Assembly: GCA_000376725.2 (NCBI GenBank)
Contig: KZ308307.1
Span: 2,313,226-2,377,225, forward strand
Direction: 5' to 3'
DNA from: Ladona fulva
Taxonomy: Eukaryota; Arthropoda; Insecta; Odonata; Libellulidae
Length of the DNA: 64,000 nt
Positions 53,701 through 62,440 of this stretch are shown here, in pieces (the first letter of the stretch is position 1; every line of letters starts with the position of its first letter). The notes under the pieces are model-generated. The model searched no databases and was not told where the DNA came from. It worked only from the letters and a program-made list of their open reading frames with translations. A program made the position numbers and the translations under genes.

Positions 53701-56700
53701 ATCAACTGAAAAAATCATGGTCCTGAATACTGATCTTAAAGTGAGTTAAAACTTATGCTGAAATCACCCTTCATTTTCTGAAGTCATAGCAGTTATAAAG
53801 GACAAAGGATGTATTATTTTGTTTTAAAAATATTTAGTATATTTTCAAGGAACCAAAGCATATTTTTGCACATCTGGCGTCGTTATACTTCATTTTTATT
53901 TATTTGATTTATATTTTGAAATCACACTCTTGACTATAATAAGCCAAATTTTCAGTAGTGATATTTCATTCTTTATGTTTTTAAAGTTTTCTGGTGGTAA
54001 GTCTAATTAGGTGTGTTAATTGTCAATTTATGCCTAATCAAGAATGTGCATTTGTAAATCCTTTATGATTATATAGCTGTATCTGCTGTATAAGTCTAAT
54101 TTATTTATCAGTAAGTAATCTTACTAAATTAAGGAAAAGCACAACACAATATTCTCTTTGTGCATTACTGTTGGGTATGCATTCATCCCATTTTATGTCA
54201 ACTAGTCACTACTGTATTTAGTTTCATAATTGTTTCTCTTTCATAGATGTTGTGGTGAAGTTTATCACCAATTATGGTTTCTCCTTAGTTCATAAAATTA
54301 CCAGTTATTTATTATGCACTCTCAAATAATGATGGATGTTCTCTCCTATCTTTATATAGTTTCTATGGTAGATGATAGAGAACTAGAGATAGAACCAGAT
54401 TTGATTTCTCACATCTTTATATCCTCATCAAAGATTAAATTCTGGAATGTATGTTAAAAATCATGTTCCATTAGAAAATTTCTTGTATTATTTAATGGGA
54501 TCATATAAATCAGCTCTCTTAGTTGTCATTAACACATGAACATTCAGAAGATGGATTAGCATGATTTGTTGGTCAAATATAAGTTTTGGAATGTAATTTG
54601 ACTAGTGGTCTTCCTCAAATCATCAGAGCCTTCTCGTTTTCCAAAAGGTCATTATTTTTAGATAAATCTCGCAAATGAAGAATTCAGTTAATGATACCAG
54701 TTTTCCTCCTCTACTTGGCTTTACTTTTATCCCAAAAGTTATTTTATTGGACCCATAATCATCTCAGCATTTTATATTATTCATTTAGTACCTATTTTTA
54801 CCTCAAAATATGAAATTAATTTTGATAGCTGTGAATCCCCAAAATTTAGTTGAAATTTAATGGAAACAAAGGATAAAAGTAATCCAAATATTATTATTAT
54901 ATTAGCATTTAATTCACTTAACATTTTTTGTTGCTTTAACTGAACCAAAATAAATTTTATTCATTACATTCCAGTAGGAAGGAATTGATTTCTTAGATAA
55001 AATAAAAAAGACTGAAGAATCTGATGGTTGATTTTGTTGAGCTGCTGGGAAAGGGGAGTAATAATAACTGCCATAGAGTAAATAGAAAGTACAGCTACTT
55101 GTATTCTTTTATTTAACTCTTAGATTTTTGATATAATGAATTATTAACTGTACCAACAATTTAACCCACATTAGTGCCAAGTATGATGAAAACAACATCA
55201 AAATCTGTACTCAGAAAAACAAAGAACAATTTCTGTAAAGGAGCTTAATTAAGATATATCTTAGAGTCTCTAACCTTGTTTTATTGGAGAATTCAAATAA
55301 TACATACACATTTGTAGATAAGGGCATAATTTGTTCATAGGTCTATCTTTTGTACTCCTAAGGAAGCACATCATACATCAGCTTATCATCATATACCAAC
55401 ATATCAGCTAATCCACATTTAGATGCTAGAAATTAGATGAAGAATGGAGGAAATCAAGTCCAACAAGTTGCATGGGATGTTTTCTCTTTCTATCCCATTT
55501 ATTTCAATTCCCAATACTTCTGAAGATTGAAATATGATAAGATGTTCAGTGTATGTTAGTGGTTGTTAGTATGATTGATTATCACATTAATATAATTTCA
55601 AAAGAGATTTCAAAGTATTTCCATCTTGTTGGATTGTAACTTATTGTGCTTTAATTATACATTCAATTATTTTGCATTCTTTCCTTGAGAAATCTTATTA
55701 CAACTTGAAGAAGCTGATTTACCCTAAAAATGAGAGGTTGTGGAAAACTTTTTTTCTATTATTTCAGCTATATCCATCGAGTGCTGTTTTCTTTTAACAG
55801 TTATGATGATAGGTAGCTAAGCTCAACCTTGTCAACTTATCAGTGTATAATTTTTCTTATCTTTTGTTGTATTTTAATTTGTGTTTGTAAACCACCTATT
55901 CATCTCTGTTGCAGGAAATTATGATGGACCATGCGTTACGTACAATTTCCTATATAGCTGACATAGGAGACTTAGTAGTTTTAATGGCAAGACGAAGATA
56001 TGTACCTCAAGAAGTAGAAGAGGCTCCAAAAATTAATAGGACGCCAAAAATGATATGTCATGTCTTTGAAAGCGAAGAAGTAAGAACATTTTATCTAATT
56101 TTTACTTTTAATATAACTTTTAATAATACTTTCCTTTAAATATAACTTTTTTGAATGAATATCCATACGCTATTGAAAAACTTTCCTGTTAACCTTGTAA
56201 TTCATTACAAACATTACCTTTACAGGCACAATTCATAGCACAATCTATTGGCCAAGCATTTCAAGTTGCTTATATGGAATTTCTTAAAGCAAATGGGATA
56301 GAAGATCACAGTTTTGTAAAAGAAATGGATTATCAAGAAGTCCTCAATTCTCAGGAAATATTTGGTGATGAGTTACAAATGTTTGCTAAGAAAGAAATGC
56401 AAAAAGAGGTTGGTATAATTGTATTATAATAATTTATGTTATTGGTTTCTATGCTTGGTAGAAGTAGAAAGAGAGTATTGACTGGAGAGTTGATAATTAA
56501 AACATCAGTATCTTGAAATATAACTTTTTAATATAATTGAAAGTTTTTATAAGTAAGTGAATTTGAAGAATTCATCTTATTTTTTCTCAGAGAACTCTGT
56601 CTTTATACTATTGTAGTTAGAAATATTCTTATGTAACATTTTAGACCATTTTTTAAAGAAATTCATATTATGAATGCTTATCAATATTCTGAAAATTCTT

Positions 56701-59700
56701 TCTCTAATTTGGGGAGCATTATTTGTTGAAAATTTGTTTTTGATTTGGAATTTAAAGTACATTATTTCTGAAAACTGAAATGCAAGGATTTAAATGTAGT
56801 CATTTTATTTGGATTTGAATTATGTTGCTCTATTATTTGAAATTTCTTATGTCTAGCTCATAATTTCTCTTGCTATCATTTTGTATTAACACAGTGATAA
56901 AAACAGTAAAGAATGCGGTATCTCTCACCAAAGTGGAAATGCAAATAACTCTAGCTCTTGGTACTTATTGATTTAATTGGAATGAATATATAGCTAATGC
57001 ATTGATCAGAGAAGTAATTAACATTTTAACTAGAATTTTGGTGAACTGAAATTTCATCAGTGAAGAAAAAATAAAACAAGAAGCAATTGTGGTATGTTTC
57101 AAAGCATGTGTCCTCTTGGTCTCTATGCCAAGGGAAATCCTTATATTCTTGTTTATAGTCAGAGTTGGATTGTCTATCTTGACTTCCTTGTATACAGCTT
57201 CTTATGGAATTTATTGAGAGAAATACCTAATGCAATTCATTGCTGTGAGTTTTCACACTTTAATTGTTGAGAGCAAAGGCAGAAATTGAGATCAATTTAT
57301 ATTACTTTCCTTTACTTTGTTGGACCCCTACTCACTGTAAGGGATTCTCTGTTCTACAATAAACTTCCCGAGTATGTATGTCTTCAAAAAACTCTGTTTG
57401 ACAACTTCCATCTTACTAGCAAAATCTATTCTCCGATTAACAAATGTTAAATAAAATTTACAGATCTGTATGTTCGATTGCATGTTCATATGTTAAATGA
57501 CTTTTAATGTAGGGCAAATTTTATAGAGCATTTTCAGAGAACTGTTGGAAGGATGATTTCTCAAGATAATTTCTTTGTTGACCTAAAATTATATGATTAG
57601 GTTAAGGTTATATAACAACAAATTTATTGCCTTTTGTATTGTTATAAATCTTTGGTAAATAGCCTGTGTATGACTTAAGAACAATTTTTGAGTCTAGTGT
57701 ACACCATTTTTACTGTATGGTATGTACTAGTTAGGAATGGCTTATTAATTTTGTTTTTGCAAAGAATTGTACAAGTGTTTATATGAGTCACTTGGATTTG
57801 GATTTTTATGTATTTCCTTTTAAGAAATGTTACAGAGAAATCATTTGTTTGACTTCTAGGTTGTTGTTCCAAAGGCAAAGGGAGAAATACTGGGAGTAGT
57901 TATAGTGGAATCTGGTTGGGGCAGTATGTTGCCTACAGTAGTAATAGCCAATTTGGCACCAGCCGGTGCCGCTGCACGTTGTGGACAGCTGAATATTGGG
58001 GACCAAATTATTGCCATTAATGGTGTTAGCTTAGTTGGACTTCCACTGTCAACATGTCAAAATTATATTAAGGTAAGGTTTTGTCTCTGCATCATCAAGG
58101 TAGTGATTAGAAATGTCCAAATGGAATAATAGAATGGAATTTTACTTATGTACCATATATTACTTTTATTAATCAAACATTTATACAGTATAACGTACAA
58201 AATATAAACATGATTAGTTTGAATGAATTAACTCGAATAATTTCCAATCAATAAAGCTTCATTCTTTTTCAGTTGAAATTTGCAATTCACATAATTGCAA
58301 TTTTCTATATAAGAATTTTATTAAACAACCTTGATTATTGATTTATATATGAGATACTTTTGAATTAATTGTAATTTAAATAAAATTAAATAATTTATGG
58401 TTGAATGTATGATGAAATGTTATATATTTCTTTATAAGAGTAATATTGAGAGGTATAACTCTTTTTTCTGTAAGTTTGGCCACAATATTTCGGTCCCTTT
58501 TACAGAGAAATCTCGATCTAACGTTCTTGTTTATATCGTTTTCCCAGCTATTAAATTGTAATTGTGAGATCCCAGCTACATCAACATTCATTTCTATTAT
58601 ATATTTTTCCGATTTTAAAGTTATTCATTTGTAACATTTTCCCCCATCTTAAGTATCGTGTTTTAAGTCCCTGTGTAGAATTGCTTCCGCTTATATAACA
58701 TGTCAGCAGATGAGAATAAAAGTTACATTTACCAAAATAATTAACATAAAAGCAACACTATCTCTATTAAGTTTCTATGTATTATACACTGTATAGGGAT
58801 AAATTGAGCCATGACATTTGTTTCTTTTGCATCTAATATGCCCTACTAAGTTACAGTGCATTCCCAGAAAAATGCTGCTTTGTAGAGCCCACTAGATTTC
58901 ACTTTCATTTAATTACCTTCAAACTCCTTTTGCCTACTTCATAGCATATATGCTTTGTTTTCATCTGAAAGAGCAGCACACTTCTCCCCAAACGGTAGTT
59001 TGGGGAAGAGTTAGAACCGGCAGTTTTTTTTTCGGCCATCGTCTTCAGTATACCTAATGTTTATTCATCTAATTTTGGAACTTTTCTTGACTAAGTGACA
59101 TTATACAGTCAGTGAATCCTGTGTCATTTCTTTTCAGTGAGAGTTAATTGCACCTCATATGTTAGAAGCTATAAATCTAATCTTTCACCAATATTTATGC
59201 AGAATCAGATATTTTTAAGAATTTCACTGTTATGGAGGGTTGAAGATAACCAGAACATTTTGACATGCCTCTTTTTTAATTTTTAAAATTACTGGGCGAG
59301 GAACTATTCTGTGTGAATTGGTTATGTATTTTTGTTTTTCACTTCTTACATTTTTCAGCATCTAGAGTTGATTTCTCCTGGTCTGGTAAAAGATGTTATA
59401 TTGGGATTTCACTGTATATCTAATTTTTTCTGAAAAAATTCCCAATTTCTTTCTACTTGCATTATATCATACCTGCAGTACATAATTAAGTGGCAGTTAA
59501 GCTGATTCAGCTTATTTATGTTGATTAATGGATATTACTTCAGCCACCAGTGGTAATCAGCAGGGAAATCTCTTCTTTTGTCTTAATTTCACTGTCAAAA
59601 CTTTGTCTTGCTGTTGTGTTTAATGTTCCATTTTAGTACTGAATACAAATAGGAATATTTATAATTCTTATTATTTTCAGAATACAAAAAATCAGACGGT

Positions 59701-62064
59701 TGTAAAGCTGACAGTGGTTCCATGTGCACCTGTGGTGGAAGTAAAAATTAAACGGCCAGATACCAAGTATCAATTGGGTTTTAGTGTTCAAAATGGAGTG
59801 GTGAGCTATAACTTACTATTTAGTTTGTTAATTTTTATGTATTTTTTGTGAAGATTTAATGATGCATTAAATATTTTTGCCTCAGATATGTAGTCTATTG
59901 CGTGGTGGAATTGCTGAAAGAGGTGGAGTACGAGTTGGACACAGGATAATAGAAATAAATAACCAAAGTGTTGTGGCCGTTCCTCATGAAAAAATAGTGA
60001 ATCTTCTTGCTACATCTGTTGGAGAGGTGAGAATATATAACAATCAAAACCACTTTTTATTTACAATTGTTATATATGTAGAAGATGGTCATTTTAGCAT
60101 GGCTTACATATCTTACTTATTTGTAGATAATGAAAAAGTGGGGGAATGAAATTCAGGGTTTTTAGTCCATTATTTAAATTGAGCCCATTATTTTTAATCT
60201 TAAATTATAGCTTTTCCACTGCATGAAGTAAATAATATTTATATTTAGAAATTACCTCAAAATACACATAGTAACTATCTCCAAACTATAACAGTAAAAA
60301 ACAGGATATCTATGTGAGTGAGGATTATAGAGTTTTATATATAAATAAAATGAGCTTATTACAAAATGTTTGTTGTATTGTTGTTGTATTGCTGAGGTTT
60401 ACTTTGGCTGCTTATATATTTAAGATAATTTTAGAATTAGTTTAATCGATAATATGAAGAAGGGAAACCAAATAATTGTGACTTGAGCAGTGGTAAAAGG
60501 TTAGATAGTGACTGTTTTTATATAGTATTCTTAGACAATGTATTGATTTTTAAGATCATTTCATTCTTTTACTTGCTCCTTAATTCTGAATGACTTCGAC
60601 ATAAACTTTCTTCATATGTATTGTTAGGGGCTGATTAAAAGTTTTCCCAGAAAATCAAGGAAGGATGTGTAATATAGTGGAGAGAAATGATTGGTTTATA
60701 TATGCTTCAGGTGTTCAGGTGATTTAGGTTTTTTTTTTGAGCATTCAATTCCACCATGTGTAACAGGAATTGCATAATTGGTATATGAAAGCCTTAAATA
60801 TTGATTTGTTATATTATGACACCAGTAATCCTTAGGGTGGTGAAATCAGAGTAATTTTTGTTAATATTTTAGTATTTTTAATGGCTTTCAGCTGGTTCAC
60901 TCTGGAAGTCTTAAAGAAATCATCTTTGTTAGTGTAGTGTTCCTTTCAGTACATATGATACTTGGCTGTTATAGTTACCACGCTTTCCGGTATTGATAGG
61001 TGAATTCAGCTCTCTCTTTTCTATGATTATAAAGTGAGAATGAGTTTTGGTTGCATTTTGGATTAATTTGAAATAAATTATAAATAAAATAATGCTGCAA
61101 ATTAATTAGTTTGAAAACCTAATTTTATGCCACACCCTTTTACATAAATTCAATTCTCATAAATTACCTCTTTAAATTGTAAGAAGTGAACTCACCTTTT
61201 TCTCTTTATTTTTAAGATTGTTGCACATTTATTTGTAGCTAATCAATTTTTTTTCCTTCAGACATCTTATATCAAGGGTTATAAATTTGCAGATTTTTTT
61301 CCATTATTAGTTCCCTAATTATGGTAAATTAAAATATTATTACAACACTTCTAATAGGAGAGTATTTTGAGAAAAACAGCAGTTATTTTATTTTGTGTTG
61401 ACAAGATTGATGACTATAAGGAAAACTTAACAACCAAATCAAACAAACTGTCTTCATTTGTGAAACTCTAAATAAATTTACTATTTGAGCACTTGCAGTG
61501 CATTCTCAGATCATGTTGAATATAGTTCGAGTAGTTGATTGTTTTATAGTTTTGTTCCATTTTTACCATTTTGGAAAGATATGTGCATCGATTTTAACAG
61601 AAAAGTACCAAGCAGGCAGTTGCAAAAAGCTGTACAGGCTGATTTGAAGTAAGAAAGGTAACATGAGTTCTGCCATGTTTATAGACGGTGTATAGATTAT
61701 CAATAAATTGCCTATATTTTAAGTATAAATTGGTAAATGTTTGAGATTTCAATAGAAAAAATGATAAATTTTGGTGAGAAGTTGCTTATCCATATGGAAT
61801 AATTTTTACTGAATTCAAATAATTGGGAAAATTTAATCTTAGGATATTACATTTCAAGTCTACATAAAATTGCTTAGAACAACCGGGTGAGTGTATGTAT
61901 TTATGTGTGAATATGTTTATTTTGATGAAAATCTTTGGATGGTCATGGGAAATTAGTTCTCACAAGTTGAATAATGGCTTCTTACTTTACAGATTCACAT
62001 GAAAACTATGCCTACATCAATGTTCAGGTTGTTGACTGGTCAGGAAACACCTGTGTATATATAG
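26631..62064 (+). CDS. X11L: X11/Mint family adaptor (PTB-PDZ-PDZ), whole gene span, 5' end of coding region missing
   Basis: Coding exons seen: 26631-26708, 43496-43807, 44866-44905, 48039-48181, 53654-53740, 55915-56079, 56226-56408, 57860-58072, 59681-59800, 59886-60026 and 61993-62064, plus an alternative exon 48989-49414. Every junction is GT-AG, phases agree, and the chain gives 517 residues from the first exon seen. In that numbering, 1-143 is a low-complexity N-terminal region, about 150-300 the PTB domain, about 305-340 a helical linker, about 343-425 PDZ1, and about 430-510 PDZ2, ending PVYI. This PTB-PDZ-PDZ order is diagnostic of X11/Mint/APBA and LIN-10. The family scaffolds APP-type receptors and synaptic or trafficking proteins in the cytoplasm. 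The symbol reflects the fly name; which paralog this is was not resolved. The start codon was not found; it must lie upstream of 26629. Confidence 0.95.
27717..27804 (+). repeat. Dispersed repeat, copy 1
   Basis: Similar to 28805-28891 in the same orientation. Shared segments are TAAATAAT.TGTTA, GGGTTTTG, ACTGGTTC-like sequence and CATTCATTGATTGTGTC. The copies are about 1.09 kb apart with unrelated spacer sequence. Confidence 0.6.
28805..28891 (+). repeat. Dispersed repeat, copy 2
   Basis: Partner of 27717-27804; it carries the same GCATTCATTGATTGTGTC core. Both lie in the large second intron. Confidence 0.6.
30001..30131 (-). mobile_element. tRNA-derived SINE, near complete head
   Basis: The reverse strand reads TCCGGATAGCCAAGTGGTTA (A box), then GAAAGCGGTCCCGG and GGGTTCGATTAT (B box), GGTGGGAGTCC, and ends with a CTACTACTATCG tail. 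A-to-B spacing is tRNA-like, but the sequence lacks a closing acceptor stem. It is the reference copy for the fragments at 18997 and 37531. Confidence 0.75.
33287..33372 (+). repeat. Diverged dispersed repeat, copy 1
   Basis: Shares GAGAAAGCAATAG, CCATCTTGCC, GATTCCCT.TCCAAA and TTGGTTAC with 38883-38990. About 70% similar by eye, same orientation. Confidence 0.5.
36029..36243. mobile_element. Tigger/pogo-like MITE
   Basis: The ends CAGTTGTACCTC and GAGGTAACACTG form inverted repeats (10 of 12), flanked by TA on both sides, the target site of Tc1/mariner-pogo elements. The right end continues as ACTTACGAACTTCATTAG on the reverse strand, and the left shows CATACGAACTTTTTT, the ACCTC...TACGAAC pattern typical of Tigger-like termini. 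The element is 215 bp with no coding capacity. Confidence 0.7.
37531..37610 (-). mobile_element. 5'-truncated SINE with 13-bp target duplication
   Basis: The reverse strand starts TCCCGGGTTCGATTCCCGG (B box) and continues GGGAGCCTACGTGCGAAATG, matching the 3' part of the SINE at 30001-30131, with a CTA-repeat tail. Perfect 13-bp repeats GTATGTACGAGTA at 37518-37530 and 37611-37623 bound it. So it was inserted already truncated at the B box. Confidence 0.75.
38883..38990 (+). repeat. Diverged dispersed repeat, copy 2
   Basis: Contains GAGGAAAGCAATGG, CCATCTTGCCTAGTAAG, CATTCCCTCTCCAAAG and GTGGAGGGGATTAGG. Probably the same old transposable element as 33287-33372. Confidence 0.5.
40800..41330 (+). 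promoter_or_regulatory. CpG-rich patch, possible internal promoter
   Basis: I count 40 CpG in 40801-41280. A candidate donor GGAG|GTATGA lies at 41068. The patch sits just before the CpG-depleted part of the gene, which would suit an internal transcription start for a shorter isoform. No core promoter motif was identified. Confidence 0.25.
42102..42159 (+). repeat. Three-copy 19-bp minisatellite
   Basis: CAAGAAGAAGTTGCTTGAG occurs three times head to tail, the last copy with one extra T. The first two copies are identical, so the array is recent. It lies 1.3 kb upstream of the Gln/Pro-rich exon. Confidence 0.9.
43496..43807 (+). CDS. X11L: X11/Mint exon: Gln/Pro/Thr-rich low-complexity region
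   Basis: A pyrimidine- and C-rich tract ending CTCCTGCAG precedes GGC TGG CGA AAA. The exon encodes 104 residues: GWRKPKTR, then seven Gln, seven Pro, a long Thr/Pro/Ala/Ser-rich stretch, and a basic end AKAKK. It starts and ends in phase 0. The donor is AAG|GTGCCT, weak after +3. The region is probably disordered, as the N-terminal halves of Mint proteins are. The Lys-rich end runs on into the Lys-rich microexon at 44866. The CAG and ACC runs are microsatellite-like and may vary in length between individuals. Two other in-frame acceptors upstream (exon starts 43361, 43430) are possible but less convincing. Confidence 0.75.
43808..44865 (+). other. X11L: Intron between Gln/Pro-rich exon and microexon
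   Basis: About 1.06 kb with no other feature seen. The polypyrimidine tract before 44866 is good. Confidence 0.7.
44866..44905 (+). CDS. X11L: X11/Mint 40-nt microexon, Lys-rich
   Basis: The acceptor CATTTTTTCCAG and donor GAAG|GTGAGC enclose 40 nt reading EKEGGKKKGRNKE plus one base. Entry is phase 0 and exit phase 1. The first base of the split codon joins TG at 48039 to make Val. The stretch extends the basic run that ends the previous exon and leads directly into the PTB domain. Because 40 is not a multiple of three, skipping it alone would break the frame into 48039; skipping it together with 48039-48181 (183 nt in all) keeps the frame. Confidence 0.8.
44906..48038 (+). other. X11L: Intron before the canonical PTB exon
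   Basis: 3.1 kb, AT-rich and nearly free of CpG. A GCAGAATTA(C/T)TTCTATAATG direct repeat occurs at about 47217 and 47264. No coding exon seen. Confidence 0.7.
48039..48181 (+). CDS. X11L: X11/Mint exon: N-terminal part of PTB domain (canonical version)
   Basis: The exon encodes HEPAVLIEGVLFRARYLGST, then a loop with PTK, then a helix MMQAEEAVSRIK. FxARYLGSTQL is the first strand of X11-type PTB domains, and the MQAEEAVSRIK helix follows it in all Mint proteins. Donor AAG|GTGAGA is strong. The acceptor CTTCTCCACCAAAG is less typical, but its phase fits the split codon left by the microexon. The exon leaves in phase 0 and joins APDGESQPSTEVDLF at 53654. The PTB binds NPxY-type peptides, classically the APP tail. 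Confidence 0.93.
48182..48988 (+). other. X11L: Spacer between the two PTB start exons
   Basis: 807 nt, long enough for normal splicing, so spacing alone would not force the two exons to be mutually exclusive. It contains pyrimidine-rich stretches at 48260-48500. No other feature seen. Confidence 0.6.
48989..49414 (+). CDS. X11L: Alternative exon: acidic tract plus second version of the PTB N-terminal part
   Basis: The exon is 426 nt, phase 0 in and phase 0 out, entered after AAATTTGCAG and left at AAG|GTGTGT, open for all 142 codons. Residues about 1-50 are Gly/Glu/Asp-rich, with a run of Asp/Glu encoded by GAT/GAG repeats. Residues about 103-142 read GSVFRLQFLGSVEVEEE, a basic loop KKKRKRLKKN and the helix MVEEAVTKIK. 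This matches the canonical exon's GVLFRARYLGSTQL and MMQAEEAVSRIK position by position (G, FR, LGS, EEAV, IK shared). So it is a duplicated and diverged PTB start that also splices in frame to 53654. Its phase lets it follow 43807 directly or sit between 48181 and 53654. Coding status rests on the open frame, splice sites and homology. Confidence 0.8.
49415..53653 (+). other. X11L: Intron after the alternative PTB exon
   Basis: 4.2 kb of AT-rich, CpG-poor sequence with no recognised exon or element. The open frame at 53195-53470 lacks family similarity. Confidence 0.7.
53654..53740 (+). CDS. X11L: X11/Mint exon: PTB middle strands
   Basis: Twenty-nine residues, from APDGESQPSTEVDLFIS to KIMVLNTDLK, with phase 0 at both ends. 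Acceptor CTACATTTAG and donor AAA|GTGAGT are good. In the family this is the TEVDLFI-KVL strand pair of the PTB domain, and the exon is shared whichever PTB start is used. It sits alone between introns of 4.2 kb (5.5 kb from the canonical exon) and 2.2 kb. Confidence 0.95.
53741..55914 (+). other. X11L: Intron within the PTB region
   Basis: 2.2 kb, AT-rich, nothing recognised in it. Confidence 0.75.
55915..56079 (+). CDS. X11L: X11/Mint exon: PTB core strands
   Basis: Fifty-five residues starting EIMMDHALRTISYIADIGDL, then VVLMARRR, a short variable loop (VPQEVEEAPKINR) and TPKMICHVFESEE. SYIADIG, VVLMARRR and MICHVFES are hallmark X11 PTB strands, including the peptide-groove strand. Acceptor CTGTTGCAG and donor GAA|GTAAGA are good; phase 0 at both ends. 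The loop between MARRR and MICHVF is where family members vary most, and it is short here. Confidence 0.96.
56226..56408 (+). CDS. X11L: X11/Mint exon: PTB C-terminal helix and helical linker
   Basis: Sixty-one residues: AQFIAQSIGQAFQVAYMEFL is the closing helix of the PTB domain. The linker then contains MDYQEVLNSQEIFGDEL and ends MFAKKEMQKE. In mammalian Mint1 the matching helix after the PTB folds back and limits peptide binding; its Tyr-Xaa-Xaa-Leu-Leu-like pattern is kept here as YQEVL, so the same autoinhibition is inferred. Acceptor CTTTACAG. The donor is GAG|GTTGGT, with an unusual T at +3. Phase 0 at both ends. The preceding intron is only 146 nt. Confidence 0.95.
56409..57859 (+). 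other. X11L: Intron between linker and PDZ1
   Basis: 1.45 kb, nothing recognised. It starts with the weak donor GTTGGT. Confidence 0.75.
57860..58072 (+). CDS. X11L: X11/Mint exon: PDZ domain 1
   Basis: Seventy-one residues: VVVPKAKGEILGVVIVESG, then SMLPTVVIANL, ARCGQLNIGDQIIAINGVSL and GLPLSTCQNYIK. The carboxylate-binding loop of PDZ1 is the EILGVVIVESG segment, and GDQIIAING is the standard PDZ core. Acceptor GACTTCTAG and donor AAG|GTAAGG are good; phase 0. A start just upstream (57905 GTG) is an artefact of reading without introns. Known partners of the family's tandem PDZ include C-termini of channels, presenilin and synaptic proteins. Confidence 0.97.
58073..59680 (+). other. X11L: Intron within PDZ1
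   Basis: 1.6 kb. The only structure seen is a short hairpin TCCCCAAAC/GTTTGGGGA at 58985-59006. Confidence 0.75.
59681..59800 (+). CDS. X11L: X11/Mint exon: end of PDZ1 and start of PDZ2
   Basis: Forty residues: NTKNQTVVKLTVVPCAPVVE ends PDZ1. VKIKRPDTKYQLGFSVQNGV then opens PDZ2 with its YQLGFSVQNG carboxylate-binding loop. The two PDZ domains share almost no linker, as in mammalian Mints, where they form one compact tandem. Acceptor TTATTTTCAG and donor GTG|GTGAGC; phase 0. Confidence 0.97.
59886..60026 (+). CDS. X11L: X11/Mint exon: body of PDZ2
   Basis: Forty-seven residues: ICSLLRGGIAERGGVRVGHR, IIEINNQSVVAVPHEKIVNL, LATSVGE. RGGIAERGGVRVGHRIIEIN is near-invariant in the family. The acceptor is TTTTTGCCTCAG and the donor GAG|GTGAGA. 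The preceding intron is 85 nt, the shortest in the gene. Phase 0 at both ends. Confidence 0.97.
60027..61992 (+). other. X11L: Intron before the last coding exon
   Basis: 2.0 kb, AT-rich, nothing recognised in it. Confidence 0.75.
61993..62064 (+). CDS. X11L: X11/Mint last coding exon, C-terminal tail and stop
   Basis: Twenty-three residues, from IHMKTMPTSMFRLLTGQE to the end TPVYI, followed by TAG. Acceptor CTTCTTACTTTACAG is strong. The hydrophobic end PVYI is shared with vertebrate Mints, where it acts as an internal PDZ ligand folding into PDZ1. Conservation of the last residues suggests the same closed state here. The 3' UTR begins at 62065. Confidence 0.97.
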   Translation: MHMKTMPTSMFRLLTGQETPVYI

Positions 62065-62440
62065 AATCTCCAATTTGCTTGGAAACTTGTTTTCTGATCG
62101 TCAAATAAGAACATTTCCACTTTGCAGTGAACCAGCTTTCTTTGTGAAAGCACTGCTTGGGTGGTCTGTGATGATTTTGCATAGAATGTGAGAAAAGGAA
62201 TATATTTCCCCTCTGAAAGCTGATTTTTCCAAAAAAGAAGTGTTTTTTGCCCTGAGGAAATGTCCTCATGTTGGATGGAAAGTGCCTCCTCAAGCTATTA
62301 GTCGACTGAGGATTGTGTAGATTCTTTTATGAATGGTCCAAGATAAAGACGAGTGATCACGTGTGGATCTGTGGATTTGCTTTTTATTTCATTGCTTGAA
62401 ATAATGCTGTAAATAAAAGCCCTGTGTATAAGGATTGAAT
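62065..62440 (+). other. X11L: Proximal 3' UTR
   Basis: This is sequence directly after the TAG with no open frame of interest. It contains the first canonical AATAAA (62412-62417), followed by GT-rich sequence, which would give a 3' UTR of about 370 nt. The transcript may run further: another AATAAA lies at 63905. Confidence 0.5.
62412..62417 (+). terminator. X11L: Poly(A) signal AATAAA, proximal
   Basis: Canonical hexamer 348 nt after the stop codon, with CCTGTGTATAAGG-type GT-rich sequence about 10 nt downstream. It is the nearest candidate cleavage signal. Confidence 0.5.
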
